Part shown: positions 11,848 through 22,154 of the stretch, piece after piece | How positions within the stretch are numbered: the first letter of the stretch is position 1 | Layout of the letters: each line of letters starts with the position of its first letter | Source: Oenanthe sinensis | Lineage: Eukaryota > Streptophyta > Magnoliopsida > Apiales > Apiaceae | Assembly (NCBI GenBank): GCA_028671895.1 | Contig: CM053804.1 | Location: 1,307,001-1,371,000 of the forward strand | DNA: 64,000 nucleotides | Reading direction: 5' to 3' | The notes under the pieces: generated by a model | Database searches by the model: none | What the model was told of the DNA's origin: nothing | The model's input: only the letters and a program-made list of their open reading frames with translations | Translations under genes and position numbers: made by a program

Positions 11848-12828
11848 GCATGCGCGCACACACACAAACATTTAAATATTCAGACACACATGAGCATATG
11901 ATGATATAGCTAAAGAGAGAAAGTACTACCATTTCACAACTATGAGTGGAGACTTTTTAGGAAGTAATTCATCCATTACCGGTTCAAGTCCAGGATACTG
12001 TAAAAGAAACTAGGATTAGTAATTGCATAACAATTCCCGGAAGAAATGACAAACTACTCATGACTATAGCCATTTCGAATCAAATACATTTAGACATTTT
12101 GGAATCAAATTCTCAATTAACATACAACATAAAATGAGCATAACCTCATATTGTTCAATCATTTGCAAGTTGCAACTGCCATTGACTAGCTAAACATCAC
12201 TACCAATTGACACATTGAAAAATTTCACTATATCAATACATCCATTTTGAAATTTTGTACATCACAAACTGATCCCAAAAAGTAAAAATATATATCCTAT
12301 TGTTGGTGAAAATAAACTATACAATATATAATATTCGGTTAAACACTCACAACGAAATACATAATCTACCTCATCTGTAATGCTTTGCCGAATTCTACGT
12401 TGCACGGAAGCCTTAACTTGATTTTGCCCAGATACCTCCTCAGACGAAAACCTAAAACCATGCAAAAAACAAATAAAATAATTACCACCCACGAATCATA
12501 CTACATAAAGATATAATCTTTATCCAAAAAAACCATCAAAATAAAAAAAATCACCACCCACAAATCATACTACATAAAGATAAAATCTTTATCAAAATAA
12601 AGCATCAACATAACAAGATTTCACATACCCACATAGAAAAAAACATGTAAATACATATACTAACTATAAAACATATCAAGAATCGCAAATTAATCTAACA
12701 AACCATTATTACATACAGTAACAACACAACATGGACCAAAAGGTAAATCAATAACTTAAATACATAATGGGTGAGTATATATAAATTATAGATACAGATA
12801 TTTGTTAAAGCACTTACTTTTTGAACAT
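5961..12828 (-). CDS. MCTS1: MCTS1/Tma20 family, PUA-domain translation factor
   Basis: Eight coding exons on the minus strand: 12818-12828, 12370-12451, 11930-11997, 10453-10550, 8942-9078, 8683-8750, 8036-8099 and 5961-5978. All introns are GT-AG and the phases join into 181 residues, the usual size of the family. The N-terminus (MFKKFSSEEVSGQNQ) and the C-terminal PUA domain (LAGANIMCPGLTSPGG, GKQHALAIGFTKMSAKDI, GIGVDNMHYLNDGLWK) are clear. Known role of the family: MCT-1 pairs with DENR, binds the 40S subunit and acts in ribosome recycling and re-initiation in the cytosol. Oddities: exon 1 has only 11 coding bases and the last exon is 18 bases (Met-Glu-Lys-Leu-Asp-stop) after a 2-kb intron filled with MITEs. 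Identity is secure; the last exon is inferred from its fit to the family C-terminus. Confidence 0.93.
6998..7452. mobile_element. Tourist-like (PIF/Harbinger) MITE
   Basis: A 455-bp element with perfect inverted ends, GAGCATCTCCAAGAG on the left and its complement CTCTTGGAGATGCTC on the right. It is flanked by the 3-bp duplication TAA at 6995-6997 and 7453-7455, as expected for PIF/Harbinger elements. It lies in the last intron of MCTS1 and has no coding capacity. Another inverted-repeat element lies inside it. Confidence 0.85.
7222..7375. mobile_element. Small inverted-repeat element nested in the MITE
   Basis: Ends TTTCTAGTGTGTGC and GCACACACTAGAAA are exact complements. The subterminal part also pairs: TTTTTGATGAGTTGGC on the left and GCTAACTCATCAAAAA on the right. 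It lies wholly inside the Tourist-like element at 6998-7452, so it inserted later or arose within it. No clear target-site duplication is visible. Confidence 0.6.
7459..7894. mobile_element. hAT-like MITE
   Basis: A 436-bp element. The left end starts TAGGGCTGCTGAG; the right end, read on the other strand, starts TAGGGGTAAGCAAAA. The subterminal parts are rich in AACCGAAAA-type motifs and their complements. It is flanked by TCTAAAAG (7451-7458) and TCTAAAAA (7895-7902), a 7 of 8 match of the length hAT elements make. The left duplication overlaps the right end of the neighbouring Tourist-like MITE, so this element probably landed on that junction afterwards. Confidence 0.75.
9315..9640. repeat. 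Degraded inverted-repeat element in MCTS1 intron
   Basis: Starts with CTAGGGGTGTAAATGAACC, like plant hAT MITE ends, then runs through repeated GAAC/GTTC motifs. Inside is a hairpin with perfect 16-bp arms at 9442-9457 and 9479-9494 (GTTGTTGGCGAACATG and its complement). I could not find a matching right end, so the element is probably truncated. Confidence 0.5.
10145..10330 (+). mobile_element. Possible tRNA-derived SINE fragment
   Basis: TAGCCTAGTGG at about 10155-10165 fits the pol III A-box pattern, followed about 40 bases later by GGGGGTTGAACG, which is a weak B-box. After that comes a repeated phrase around CATGACTCATGAGTGT / CATGAGTCATGAGTGT (about 10225 and 10285). It lies in an MCTS1 intron. 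No poly-A tail or target-site duplication was seen, so this stays tentative. Confidence 0.35.
10682..11482. repeat. Possible solo LTR in MCTS1 intron
   Basis: Starts TGTTGGGTTAAACCC and ends near ACACCCAATA, nearly complementary ends about 800 bp apart. The interior looks LTR-like, with a polyadenylation-like region and a CT-rich stretch. I could not find a convincing 5-bp target duplication, and the last bases are not CA. Confidence 0.3.
11760..11842 (+). repeat. (AC)n and (TA)n microsatellites
   Basis: An uninterrupted AC dinucleotide run at about 11760-11784 changes to AT repeats, then after a short spacer a TA run at about 11813-11842. This lies in an MCTS1 intron. Short open frames here are artefacts of the repeats. 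Confidence 0.9.
12484..12590 (+). repeat. 69-bp tandem duplication, MCTS1 intron 1
   Basis: ACCACCCAC(G/A)AATCATACTA and the following 20 bases recur at 12484 and 12553, with period 69. Two mismatches are seen in the well-conserved part. It lies between coding exons 1 and 2 of MCTS1. Confidence 0.75.
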
Positions 12829-14449
12829 CTTGGGAAGAGACAGAGAGTGAGTGAGTGAGTGTGTGTGTGTGTGTGTGTTGAAGCCAAAAACCTTGCGTTT
12901 CTTTATTAATTGGGGCGAATCTATTCTATGGTATTGCTCTGGAACTGACCCGAATTGTTCAACCCGATTTAATGGCCCATTTAATGGACTGGGCTTATCT
13001 AAACAAATATGGACTATGAATCTTATCTAATGGTCTGGGCTTTTTGGACGTATTTGGGGCCCCGGTCCATTGTTAACCGAGAATAAAAAGATAATAGTAA
13101 ATCGGAATGAGAATGTTGTGTAACACTCCGTCGCAAACTTTTTAACGTAAAAATCGTGAATTTTTTTATAAAATTATGTAGAATTATAATGAAAAAATGA
13201 AAAAATAGTGCAGAACCATAATATTATTTGTAAAACTATAATAAAAATTTTATCTAAACATTTTTTTTGTATTTTTTATTATGGTTCTATAAAATTTAAT
13301 GAAAGTTTTCACGGTTCTCACACTAAAAAAATTTCACTTGATTGTTACCCTGGTTTGTATGTATGTATGTATGTATGTATTTTCTGACTTATAAACTCAC
13401 ACAAATTGTACCAAATTTTTTACTATATAATAAAAAATGAATTATTGTGTTCATAGAATTTTTGAAATTGACTATATCACTAAATGAGAACTATAATATT
13501 ATTTAATTAATTTTATTTTATAGTAAAAATCTCCATGTATATTTGATCCTAAACTTAAGGATGTAAATTGTTAGACAGTATGAGTGTTGTAGAAGGGTGT
13601 TGAATGTAACTTGATAAATTATCACTTATCTTGCTAACAACAAACAAGTAGTAATAATATCAAGTAAGAAATAAAAACAACAATAAGCAAGCAAATGAAG
13701 AAAGGTGTTTAACTTAAAATTTTAATTTTATTAATTTTTATTTTCTACAACTGACTGGAAAATGTTTTTAACTTTAATAAATACAATAACAAAGAACTTG
13801 CTAGTATTTCTGTGCTTGAGAAAAGTTAAACAATAACAAATATAGGCAACATATTCAAATTGTACCTCTCTAACCCATAACTCATAAAATTATAGCCAAC
13901 AACATTTAGTTGGTTATATTTGGAGAAGGCATACAGATCGGTAAGAACTTCCATGTCATCATCCGCCTCATTTTCTTCTCCTTCCGCCACTTTATTTGCA
14001 TGCAAAACTATGTATTTCCAATATTTTTATTTACAGTTAATTATTATAGCCAATCTCACTGGAATACAATACCTTACCGAATCACTAAATTTTAGTCGAT
14101 CATTATTTTATATTATTTTAACTAACTATTATAGTCAATCCAGATGCTGTAAGGCCATACCCTTGTATCCAAATTGGTTTACATTTACATTTCAAAAAGC
14201 TATGCAACACAACAATTGTAATCCAGTAGTAACTTTTATGATCTAACAAACACTGAGCAAAGTACATATAATCATAAATACAGAATTGAACAAACTAGTA
14301 CATAACTGATCATAAATTAAATACTTCAAATCTCTATCGATGCTGACAGCTTATTAAGCAATATATGAATCCACCACCACAGTATTCAAAAGAAATTGAG
14401 TGATCAATTTAAAATATCAGAGAATGTATTTTATTTTTATACCCTTCAA
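12829..14449. other. Intergenic, MCTS1 upstream to KCS 3' side
   Basis: Contains the MCTS1 5' leader with a GT/GA microsatellite at about 12846-12879. At about 13130-13340 is a pair of roughly complementary blocks (AAACTTTTTAACG side and AGTTTTCACGG side) that may be a decayed MITE. GTAT repeats five times at about 13358-13380. No gene is supported. Confidence 0.55.
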
Positions 14450-15835
14450 TTATTCTGGAATTTTAAAAGTGCTAATATCTTCGTTCTGGATCCAACCATA
14501 CTTTTCCATGAAAGGATTAACTAGTGTTTTTGGAGGGTAACTCTCAATATTGCACTCTTGCCAACAATTCCCATCTTCCAAATCTCTTATAACTTCCCAC
14601 AAAGAACTGTTACACTTAAACCCTGCCCCAAAGCTTATCATAAAAATTTTGTCACCTTTCTTAAACCTCTTTTTTGCTTCCATATATCCTAAAACATACC
14701 ATAAGCTACTGGCAGAAGTATTGCCAAACCTGTGCAGTGTCATTCTCGCGGGCTCTAGGTCATGATCACTGAGACCTAGGCTCTGCCCTATTCCATCGAT
14801 CACTGCCTTTCCTCCGGTGTGAATGCAGAAATGATCAACTCCGGATTTGAAGTTGATCAGTGGCTTTGCTCCTCCTTTTGAAGAACCTTTGTTCATTTTA
14901 TGTACAAATGAAACAAATGCAAAACGAAGAAGTTCTCGTATTGGCAAGATTTTTGGAGATAATACTTTGAGGTTGTCAATCATAGCCCGAGTTGCTGCCT
15001 TTGGAAGGTTTTTTCCAAGATGAAACCCTACACGGCCAATCTCATCCTCAGTTTGAATACACGAACCATAAGCTTCATCTTTTGCACCATGATGTGTTCG
15101 GACTAAGCACTTTAACTTGAAGATGGCCTTATGTTTTAAGGCTACCTTGTTTGTTAAAAGTACTGCACACCCTCCTGATCTAAACAAACAATTAGCAAGA
15201 ATCATGGATCTATCGTTGCCTACATACCAATTCGGGGTCAAAGATTCGGATGTTACAACAAGAGCATTCACATTCTTTTGAGACTTGAAGATGCTTTGAA
15301 CAATGTTGATTGATATTAAGCTAGCACTACATCCCATTCCAGTAAGATTGTAGGTCTTAATATCATCCCTCATCTTGTAGTGATTTATGATCCTCGAAGC
15401 CAAAGATGGACTAGGTGAGAGCATTGAAATATTTAGAACCAATACATCAATATCCCTGGGAGAAATGCCTGTTTTCGACAAAACCTTCTCAATGCTATCA
15501 AAGAAAAACTCTTCCATCTCGAAGATCCCATCTTCATGAGTTGGATTGTCTTCTCGACCATGAATAACCGCCCATGGGGCATACGTTTCTTCGCCAAAGC
15601 CTGAGCTGACAATGGCTTTTAAGAGAAACTTGTACTCATTGAGCCCTAAATTCTTGTTCCTCTTGATCAACTCCCCACAGAACTCAGTATTGAGCTTCCT
15701 TTCGTCGCATGGTTTGTAGCATTGATAATCCAAAACGTAGCAGCATTGGTACCTTCTCTGATCAATGATTTTGTATAGTAATAACAATAAACAGAAGAGA
15801 GGAAGAAAGTACAATAAATATTGAGGATTGTCCAT
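14450..15835 (-). CDS. KCS: 3-ketoacyl-CoA synthase (VLCFA condensing enzyme)
   Basis: Single-exon gene of 461 residues from the chosen Met, typical of plant KCS genes. The family condenses malonyl-CoA with long-chain acyl-CoA in the ER as the first step of very-long-chain fatty acid elongation for waxes, suberin, sphingolipids or seed oils. An N-terminal hydrophobic segment (LLYFLPLFCLLLLLY) would anchor it in the membrane. Counted from the upstream Met at 15874, the catalytic residues are Cys182 (MGCSAS), His352 (CIHTGGKAVID) and Asn385 (HRFGNTSAS), with spacing close to FAE1. I prefer the Met at 15835 to the one at 15874, because a TATAAAT box at 15908-15914 would place transcription start only a few bases before the upstream ATG. 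The KCS subgroup and chain-length preference cannot be told by eye. Confidence 0.95.
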   Translation of the reverse strand: MDNPQYLLYFLPLFCLLLLLYKIIDQRRYQCCYVLDYQCYKPCDERKLNTEFCGELIKRNKNLGLNEYKFLLKAIVSSGFGEETYAPWAVIHGREDNPTHEDGIFEMEEFFFDSIEKVLSKTGISPRDIDVLVLNISMLSPSPSLASRIINHYKMRDDIKTYNLTGMGCSASLISINIVQSIFKSQKNVNALVVTSESLTPNWYVGNDRSMILANCLFRSGGCAVLLTNKVALKHKAIFKLKCLVRTHHGAKDEAYGSCIQTEDEIGRVGFHLGKNLPKAATRAMIDNLKVLSPKILPIRELLRFAFVSFVHKMNKGSSKGGAKPLINFKSGVDHFCIHTGGKAVIDGIGQSLGLSDHDLEPARMTLHRFGNTSASSLWYVLGYMEAKKRFKKGDKIFMISFGAGFKCNSSLWEVIRDLEDGNCWQECNIESYPPKTLVNPFMEKYGWIQNEDISTFKIPE

Positions 15836-15907
15836 AAGAATATGAGAGGATGAAAAACAGAAATTCAAGAACACTTTTTATGATGTATAAAATTCACAAC
15901 AGGAGCA

Positions 15908-15914
15908 ATTTATA
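15908..15914 (-). promoter_or_regulatory. Probable TATA box of KCS
   Basis: TTTATAAATTG on the minus strand, about 75 bases before the preferred start codon at 15835. The usual 25-35 base distance puts transcription start near 15880. Confidence 0.6.
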
Positions 15915-16418
15915 AAGAGGGTTCATGTGACTTCATTAAGTTTATTTCTTCTCAGCTCAATAAATACTACGGAGTAAAAGTCTGATTAGAGGATTCAATC
16001 CTACATACATGTCACATTATTAATAACTATAAATAACATATTATTTTGAATGGCCAAAACTTTCGGTGAATATTAGGGAATTAATTTTTCTAGTACACAT
16101 GAGTACATTAAAAGAGTCGGGTGATAATTATTTTTATTAGGGTTGCTCTAGTTTGGCCATATTTTCTTCACATTTATGAGCTGCACAGTGTGGTAGATGA
16201 TTTAATGAACTCGAAAGATTAGACTTTTAAATAATGACAAAAGGTATTGTCGATGAGTTCGTTAATTTGCATCTTATGAAACTAGATTTCGATACAATTT
16301 TGAAAAGATAAAGAAAGAACGTCCAGTTAGCATGTGAAAAAAGTGGCATTAGGCTAGCTATGATTGTCACTGCAAGAACTATCTTGGAGGCTATTTAATG
16401 ACAATTTCATTTTTACAT
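15915..16418. other. Intergenic, KCS upstream
   Basis: AT-rich region upstream of the KCS gene, with nothing recognisable beyond the TATA box. Confidence 0.5.
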
Positions 16419-17310
16419 CGAATCATATATGTGACAGCTAGTGGTCATGAGCTTGTACTGTGGTGTTGCAGATGCTCAATTGCTTATGACATTGCATTTG
16501 GTGGAATGCCAAACAGCTGAAAATGCACGTAAAATCTGGACTGCGCCATTTTTAAGGTTTTAGTCTAGCGAATTCTCTTCTTCTCTTGTTAATAATGAGG
16601 TCGATGGTTCAAGATTTCTGTAATTGACATTGTCTTTCATATAAATATATTGCAGGGTGTATTACATATGCAGTTTCTTCACTTGTGAACCTTTCTAGGA
16701 TACAAATAATAATGTCGGAGTTCGTTTAAGTAATACTGTCTTGTTTTGTTACTGATTCATGAAACACGCGCCATAAAAATGTATTTAGAAGCTACTTTCG
16801 GCAATGAAAATCTACGTACAAGTCACACAAAATTAAGTCAAACATACTCTTATTGCCACTGGGCTTCCAGTGGATCAATGTGGCCTTCTTCTGCTGTTTA
16901 TATAAATAGTTTGCTGATCTGATATAGAGTTTCAGAAAATTTACATGATTCAACATTGGCAACAGTATTTGATTCTATCAACTTAATAGATCAGTAATAT
17001 ATAATGTATTAATGTCTATTAGATTAGTAAAAATCCGATATCAACATAAGACTACAAAGGTGGGTTAGTTTTTGTTTCGGACATTGTGTATGTTAACTGA
17101 TTTTAATTAGCGTGGAGGTGTTTCTATCTGATCCAAAAGCAATGCAGCAGAGTGCATTATCTTCTGCCGTTGATAGACGAGTTTATGGATTTAGAGCAAG
17201 AACAATTTATTTTAGCTACTGTGTTGAGTTCGATGCTTCGTTTATCCGAGGCACTGTACACACAGAAATTCTAAGCAGGTTTGTTATTTTCTTGATCAAT
17301 TAACACGCTG
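16419..17310 (+). repeat. Dispersed duplication, copy 1 (beside LOX 3' end)
   Basis: Matches 26128-26690 in the same orientation, beginning with CATATATGTGACAGCTAGTG and ending near the CTTGATCAATT text. Copy 2 lacks what corresponds to about 16493-16866. A 63-codon open frame at 17112-17303 exists only in copy 1; in copy 2 it is broken by stops, so I do not call it a gene. The segment sits just past the 3' end of the minus-strand lipoxygenase gene. Confidence 0.7.
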
Positions 17311-17384
17311 TCAATATCAATTCCTCACGGAATGCAGTTTGCAAAAAAAAAAAAAATACACAGTGAACTGAAAATGGTCATACT

Positions 17385-20300
17385 TCAGATGGAAACGCTG
17401 TTAGGAATTCCCTTGCCAGTGAGACCAACTTCGCTGCTAGGATAGAGCAAAGTGTATGGCATATTCACTGGTCCAACTCTGTTCCTCCATTTCCCATTAG
17501 TGTTCATTTCTTCAAACTTGCTCTCAATTTCTTTCAATTTGCTTCCAAATCTCTCAAATGCCTTCTGTGGTTCTTCATCAGTAGTCCACTCTGGATAATC
17601 GCGCTGTCCAAGAAATACCTCATCTGCTGAATGCCTCGACAGTATCTCAACAAGGGATATTCCAAGAACACTTAATAGCTGAGAAGTGATAGTCTTTAGA
17701 AAGGCCTTTTCGGGATTTGACTCGAGCTCTTCATAATCAAGTGTGCCAGGAACAGGAATGAAGCGCCTACTCATTGCTGGACGGTTAGGGAGGTAGCCTC
17801 CATATGGATATTGTCCAAAATTTACTGCTGCATGAAGAGCAGAAGCCAGCCATATGATGATAGTGCAGGACTCTATTAGATCATTTTGTGTCTGCATTTT
17901 AGGCCACCAAGGTTCATCTTTCTTGTCACCATGACCCTTTTCACGCACTTCGGTCCACCATGATTGAAGCTCATAGTCTTCTTGAATAATATCATCTGTT
18001 GGGTAGTAGATTGAGCAATAATCCTTCACCCATGTTTTAATGGCTGACCAAATCTCAAGTCCATCAACAGCGAATGGATAGTCTTCTATAATTAGGCGCA
18101 CCCCATGTGGTGATTGCGGGTCCTCCACTGCCATCCCTCTGGAAAAAAAATACCACTGAAATTGAGCTACATGACAACCAAATTTTAAGCCTTGAATATA
18201 ATATTTTAAATAACATCTGAACTGGAAGTGCCTCTAAGTATCAGTGCTTAGTGTTTTTAACCATAATAAATAGCTTTACCTCTTGATGAGATCAGCAGGA
18301 AGTGCTTGCTCAGTAAAAACCCAGTCTTTGTACACGACTACAGACATGTCCATAGAATATTTTTCTGGAAAAACTGTTTTTTCAAGCAGTCCCCCGCCAT
18401 TTATTAGAGTCTGTCGAGCTAGTGCATTTATGTTCATTGTATCGCGGAAATGAGGATGCAGAAGCTTATAAATTGGATGCATGGAGCTTAGCTGCCTATT
18501 TGTTGCTATAATAAATGGCTCGGTTGCTGCATGAGTAAGTAACCTGCAACAACAAAAAAAAACCGATTTACATTGCATGACATTTTAATTCCTAATGAAG
18601 CCTTTTTTTTGGTGGAATTTTACCAGTGAGAAATGAGTTGATGATAGCCAGAATCGTTTACTGCAACATAAGCTTTAGCCATTTGCCAAATGGTTCCTTC
18701 AGCACCATGTTCTGCAGGCGTGTACACTGTACTAAGATCTTCAAATTCATCCCCTTCTGGATGTGGCAAGCATAATTCAATTGCAACAGGTTTCAATGTT
18801 CCATCTTCTTTTAAAAAAAGGAGCGTCCTTGTGGCATATGTCTTTGTCGCTGTTGTATTAATGCCCCTCAGAAATGGCATTACTACGTCATGGAGGTCTA
18901 ATATGAATAGCCTGTATTTCTTGATTGCCTGTCAAACAATACACTCAGAAAATTGACTGCATATATGTGCTATTAAATTGTGTTTGCTTGCATGACAGTC
19001 CTTAAAGTTTACACGCTACTGCAGCACTGCAGCAAAAAGGATTTTTTTTTTTTTTTGGGGGGGGGGGGGGGGGAGTTTATTACCTCATGTATGGTTAGTC
19101 CATCCAAATTGTACTCTTTGTGTCCTTCTACTTCGGGATTCAATTTGCTTTTTGCAGGGAACTTCTGCACAGTGATAACATATACAAGTTCCAGAAAAAT
19201 ATAAGACAGTGTTTTCGTTTAGCTCCTGATTGAGTTTGTTAAGAACACATGGAGTATTCAGAATGTTTGACAAAAATTAGTGTCACTAACTTGTAGACGG
19301 CGGATGACAACAGGATTTATTCCAGCCAACATTTCTCTTGCAAATTCTTCATCACTCCTCCAAGCAGACTTGTTAGCTGCTCGAAGAATATAGGCGGTCA
19401 GTTTAGCTGTTAGAAAGTAAATCAAGCATGTAATGTCAATGAAGGGAAGTTTAGACTTCTTATATTACCTTTAATCACTTGTGGCATAGGGAACTTAAGT
19501 ACTGGCTCGCCATCGGTTCGAAGTAGTTCTCTAAGCATTTCTGATGGTATACGATCTCGAATACTTGACAGTACAGGTCCATCAGATAGTTTGATGTCTC
19601 CTTCATATAGTTTTACTATTTCTTCAATTTTTTCAAACTCGTTGAAAGTTTTGGCGAACAATGCTTGAACCCCAGGGACTAGGAACTGAATTATCAATTT
19701 TAGTCCATAAGCAGCTATATCAGACATCTTCACAGGGCTAAATCTTTCATCTCTGGGAACATAGATTTTTAAACTCTCAAGAATTGACAGCCTGCTCTCA
19801 TATCTAGGATCTGTCACAATAAAACTTAACATGACATTCTTAATAAAAAATTTAAACTTATGCCATTTCCATTAACCATCAGGTAATCGTTTCACTCACA
19901 AACACGGGCTAAATCTTAAAATGGTTAAGCGTTCTAGTATACTTTAGTGTTTCGTTGGTATGTCAATATATCGAACTCTTAAAATTATATTGATGTCAGT
20001 CAAAACTCTCAAGTTAAGTTTAACCTGTCTTTGTTGGTGGCCTGCCGGTTCTTCCTCTTCGAGGATAAGGATACTCGCTAGTTCCTCCAAGAATATGTCG
20101 AGTATACTTCGTACCCCTATCGGGATTACTCAAGTCATTGTAGGTATCATAATCATAAACTCGGTCCCATTCCTCGAGTTTTCCTGTTCCAGTTCCTCTA
20201 AGGCTTTCCAGTTCTTCTTCCCTGTAGTACTTTAAAGCTATCGGTGTTTTGCTTGGAATGTATGTCTGTTGAAAATTGTTACGGAGTAACATTCACCTTT

Positions 20301-22010
20301 TAGAATACTATGTCAACCGAACTCGTTCCAAGAAAACATAAACAAGTTTTTCTGCAGAAAATGATCTGGATGCCTTGAAATTTATTTTATGAAAAAAATA
20401 AAAAAAAATCATAAAAATAACCTGATTGCTGAAAAAAACGCGGTCTTTCTTGTAAAACTTGGCAGGATAAACCCAAGAATAGCAGATGAAATGAACACGA
20501 CCATGGCCAGGAACATCTTCAAGCGTAAGGGTCTTAAGGTAGAATTCATGGTGATGATTATTTTTAATGATAAATGCCCCTGGAACTCCAACATTCTCCT
20601 CGTCCCACTCGAAACTAACATCGAATGTTGCATCGCTTGCTGTTTTAGGAGTTTTTGATGTCCAGTTTTCCAAAATGGCCGGTTTGCTATGTTTCCCATG
20701 CACCTTATTGTCTGTAAACACCAGATACATCATTAGTTTGCACCAAATACAAAAGAAGTGTCATCTTATTAAAGGCTTGCAGAATTTCAGTAAAAATAGA
20801 AAGAAAAATATAAACAACATGCACCCTTTGACTTTATACATCTATTAAAGATCTTATGTCTAGTTGACTCGGATTGATCTCAAAGAAATACATGTGTACT
20901 AATTACTAAATGAGATTGATATGTATTTTATAAATTAAACACCTGAAGTTCCAAGAACTTTATTTTTCTAATTTTCTTTTATTTTTGTTCCGTCCTTTAT
21001 ACACAATTAAGAAAAGGCCGATAGACTAATTATATGTTTAAGTTAAATTTAAACACATGCCACATGACATAGTATAATGAGGTGGGGATCTTTGGTTGAC
21101 TGGAAACACTGTTACTATGATATGCACATATTGCTTCGAATAACAATTTGGAACAAAACACACTTTCAGCAGGACGAATCATTATGAGTAGCTGATTCTG
21201 ATCAAATAACAAACCAAATTAACCAAATTCAAGTGTTGATGAGTTTTCGGTCAAACCGTTAAATTCGATAAATCTATGTAAATAGTAAAGAGAGTCACGA
21301 GAACAAATGGAACCGAGGGAGTATTATTACATGCAACACGAACATAGAACTATTATATGCACAGACCAACAGGTACAAGAAACATCAAAAGATGAGTAGT
21401 ACTATATAATTTTATTTTTATATCTAGAAAGAAAGAATAATTTAGCAGTAACATCCTACCGACAGAGAATAATAAATGAAATGGGCCATCTGCCTGCCGG
21501 GCTGCTAAAGTTTGTATTCTTGAGCATCAACCACATTATTATTCCTTCCATAATTAAGAATTCATAGAAGGTTTGCACTCCTCCACAAATTTTATTCTCA
21601 CCGAAAATAAACGTACGTGTGAGTATTTAAATTTCTAGTAATCGATCTTATCGAAAAAACAAAAAAAATACTCTACTTTATTTGATAATAAACTTTTCAG
21701 GGAGCTGGTCCCCGACAATCGCATGCCTGAGACACGATTTTTCTAAGCTACATAACAAACACTAAATGATGCAACAAGAAAAGAGGTGGTGCAAAAAAGA
21801 AAACAGAGTTATAAACATACCATGTGTGTCGGTGACAATATTGACAGCACTGATGAGCTGCAAGGAGACTTTGTGTCCTAAGATTTCATCAAGCCGATCA
21901 TGAAAGGATGCCGTAACATCATTAAGCTCAAATATGTTCTTCTTCATCAGAACAACATTCCCTTTGATCTTCATGCTTTCTTGCATCCTAAACTCAATCC
22001 TCTTAACCAA
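17385..22010 (-). CDS. LOX: Lipoxygenase, predicted cytosolic 9-LOX
   Basis: Nine exons: 21821-22010, 20422-20711, 20025-20265, 19469-19810, 19291-19376, 19084-19164, 18624-18928, 18280-18543 and 17385-18138. They join to 850 residues without a break. The enzyme inserts O2 into linoleic or linolenic acid, the first oxylipin step. An N-terminal PLAT/LH2 domain (from KIKGNVVLMKKN) precedes the catalytic domain. Iron ligands are His506, His511 (HQLISHW), His702 and Asn706 (HAAVNFGQYPYG) and the C-terminal Ile850 (PNSVSI). Thr568-Val569 (EKTVFP), where 13-LOX enzymes often have a bulkier second residue, and Ala554 (ALARQ) suggest a 9S product. No plastid transit peptide precedes the PLAT domain, which fits a cytosolic 9-LOX. 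The start at 22010 is the first in-frame Met; later Mets at residues 9 and 13 are possible. Confidence 0.96.
19042..19073. repeat. T15-G17 homopolymer junction in LOX intron
   Basis: Fifteen T followed directly by seventeen G, ending about ten bases from the donor of the intron after the 19084-19164 exon. On the gene strand the intron therefore begins with the donor and then a long C run followed by an A run. Run length may be unreliable. Confidence 0.85.
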
Positions 22011-22145
22011 AACAACAAAGAGCTAGCTAGAATATATAGATATATGTGTATTTATAAAATGAAACTTAAGTTAAGACTTGAGGGGATCAAGTTGTGATCA
22101 CTTGAGGGAAGAAAGTGAGTTGGTATGAACCGCAAGTTGAAGACT

Positions 22146-22154
22146 CTTTTATAG
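22146..22154 (-). promoter_or_regulatory. Probable TATA box of LOX
   Basis: CTATAAAAG on the minus strand, a near-perfect plant TATA box about 135 bases before the start codon. It predicts transcription start near 22120 and a leader of about 110 bases. Confidence 0.7.

Noticed and set aside
11685..11932. Overlapping ORFs on both strands
   Set aside because: Created by AC and TA microsatellites.
13910..14246. ORFs of 61 and 108 codons
   Set aside because: Overlapping frames, low-complexity composition and no partner exon. A short acidic minus-strand reading is also unsupported.
17112..17303. 63-codon ORF in duplication copy 1
   Set aside because: The equivalent stretch in copy 2 has stops and there is no recognisable product.
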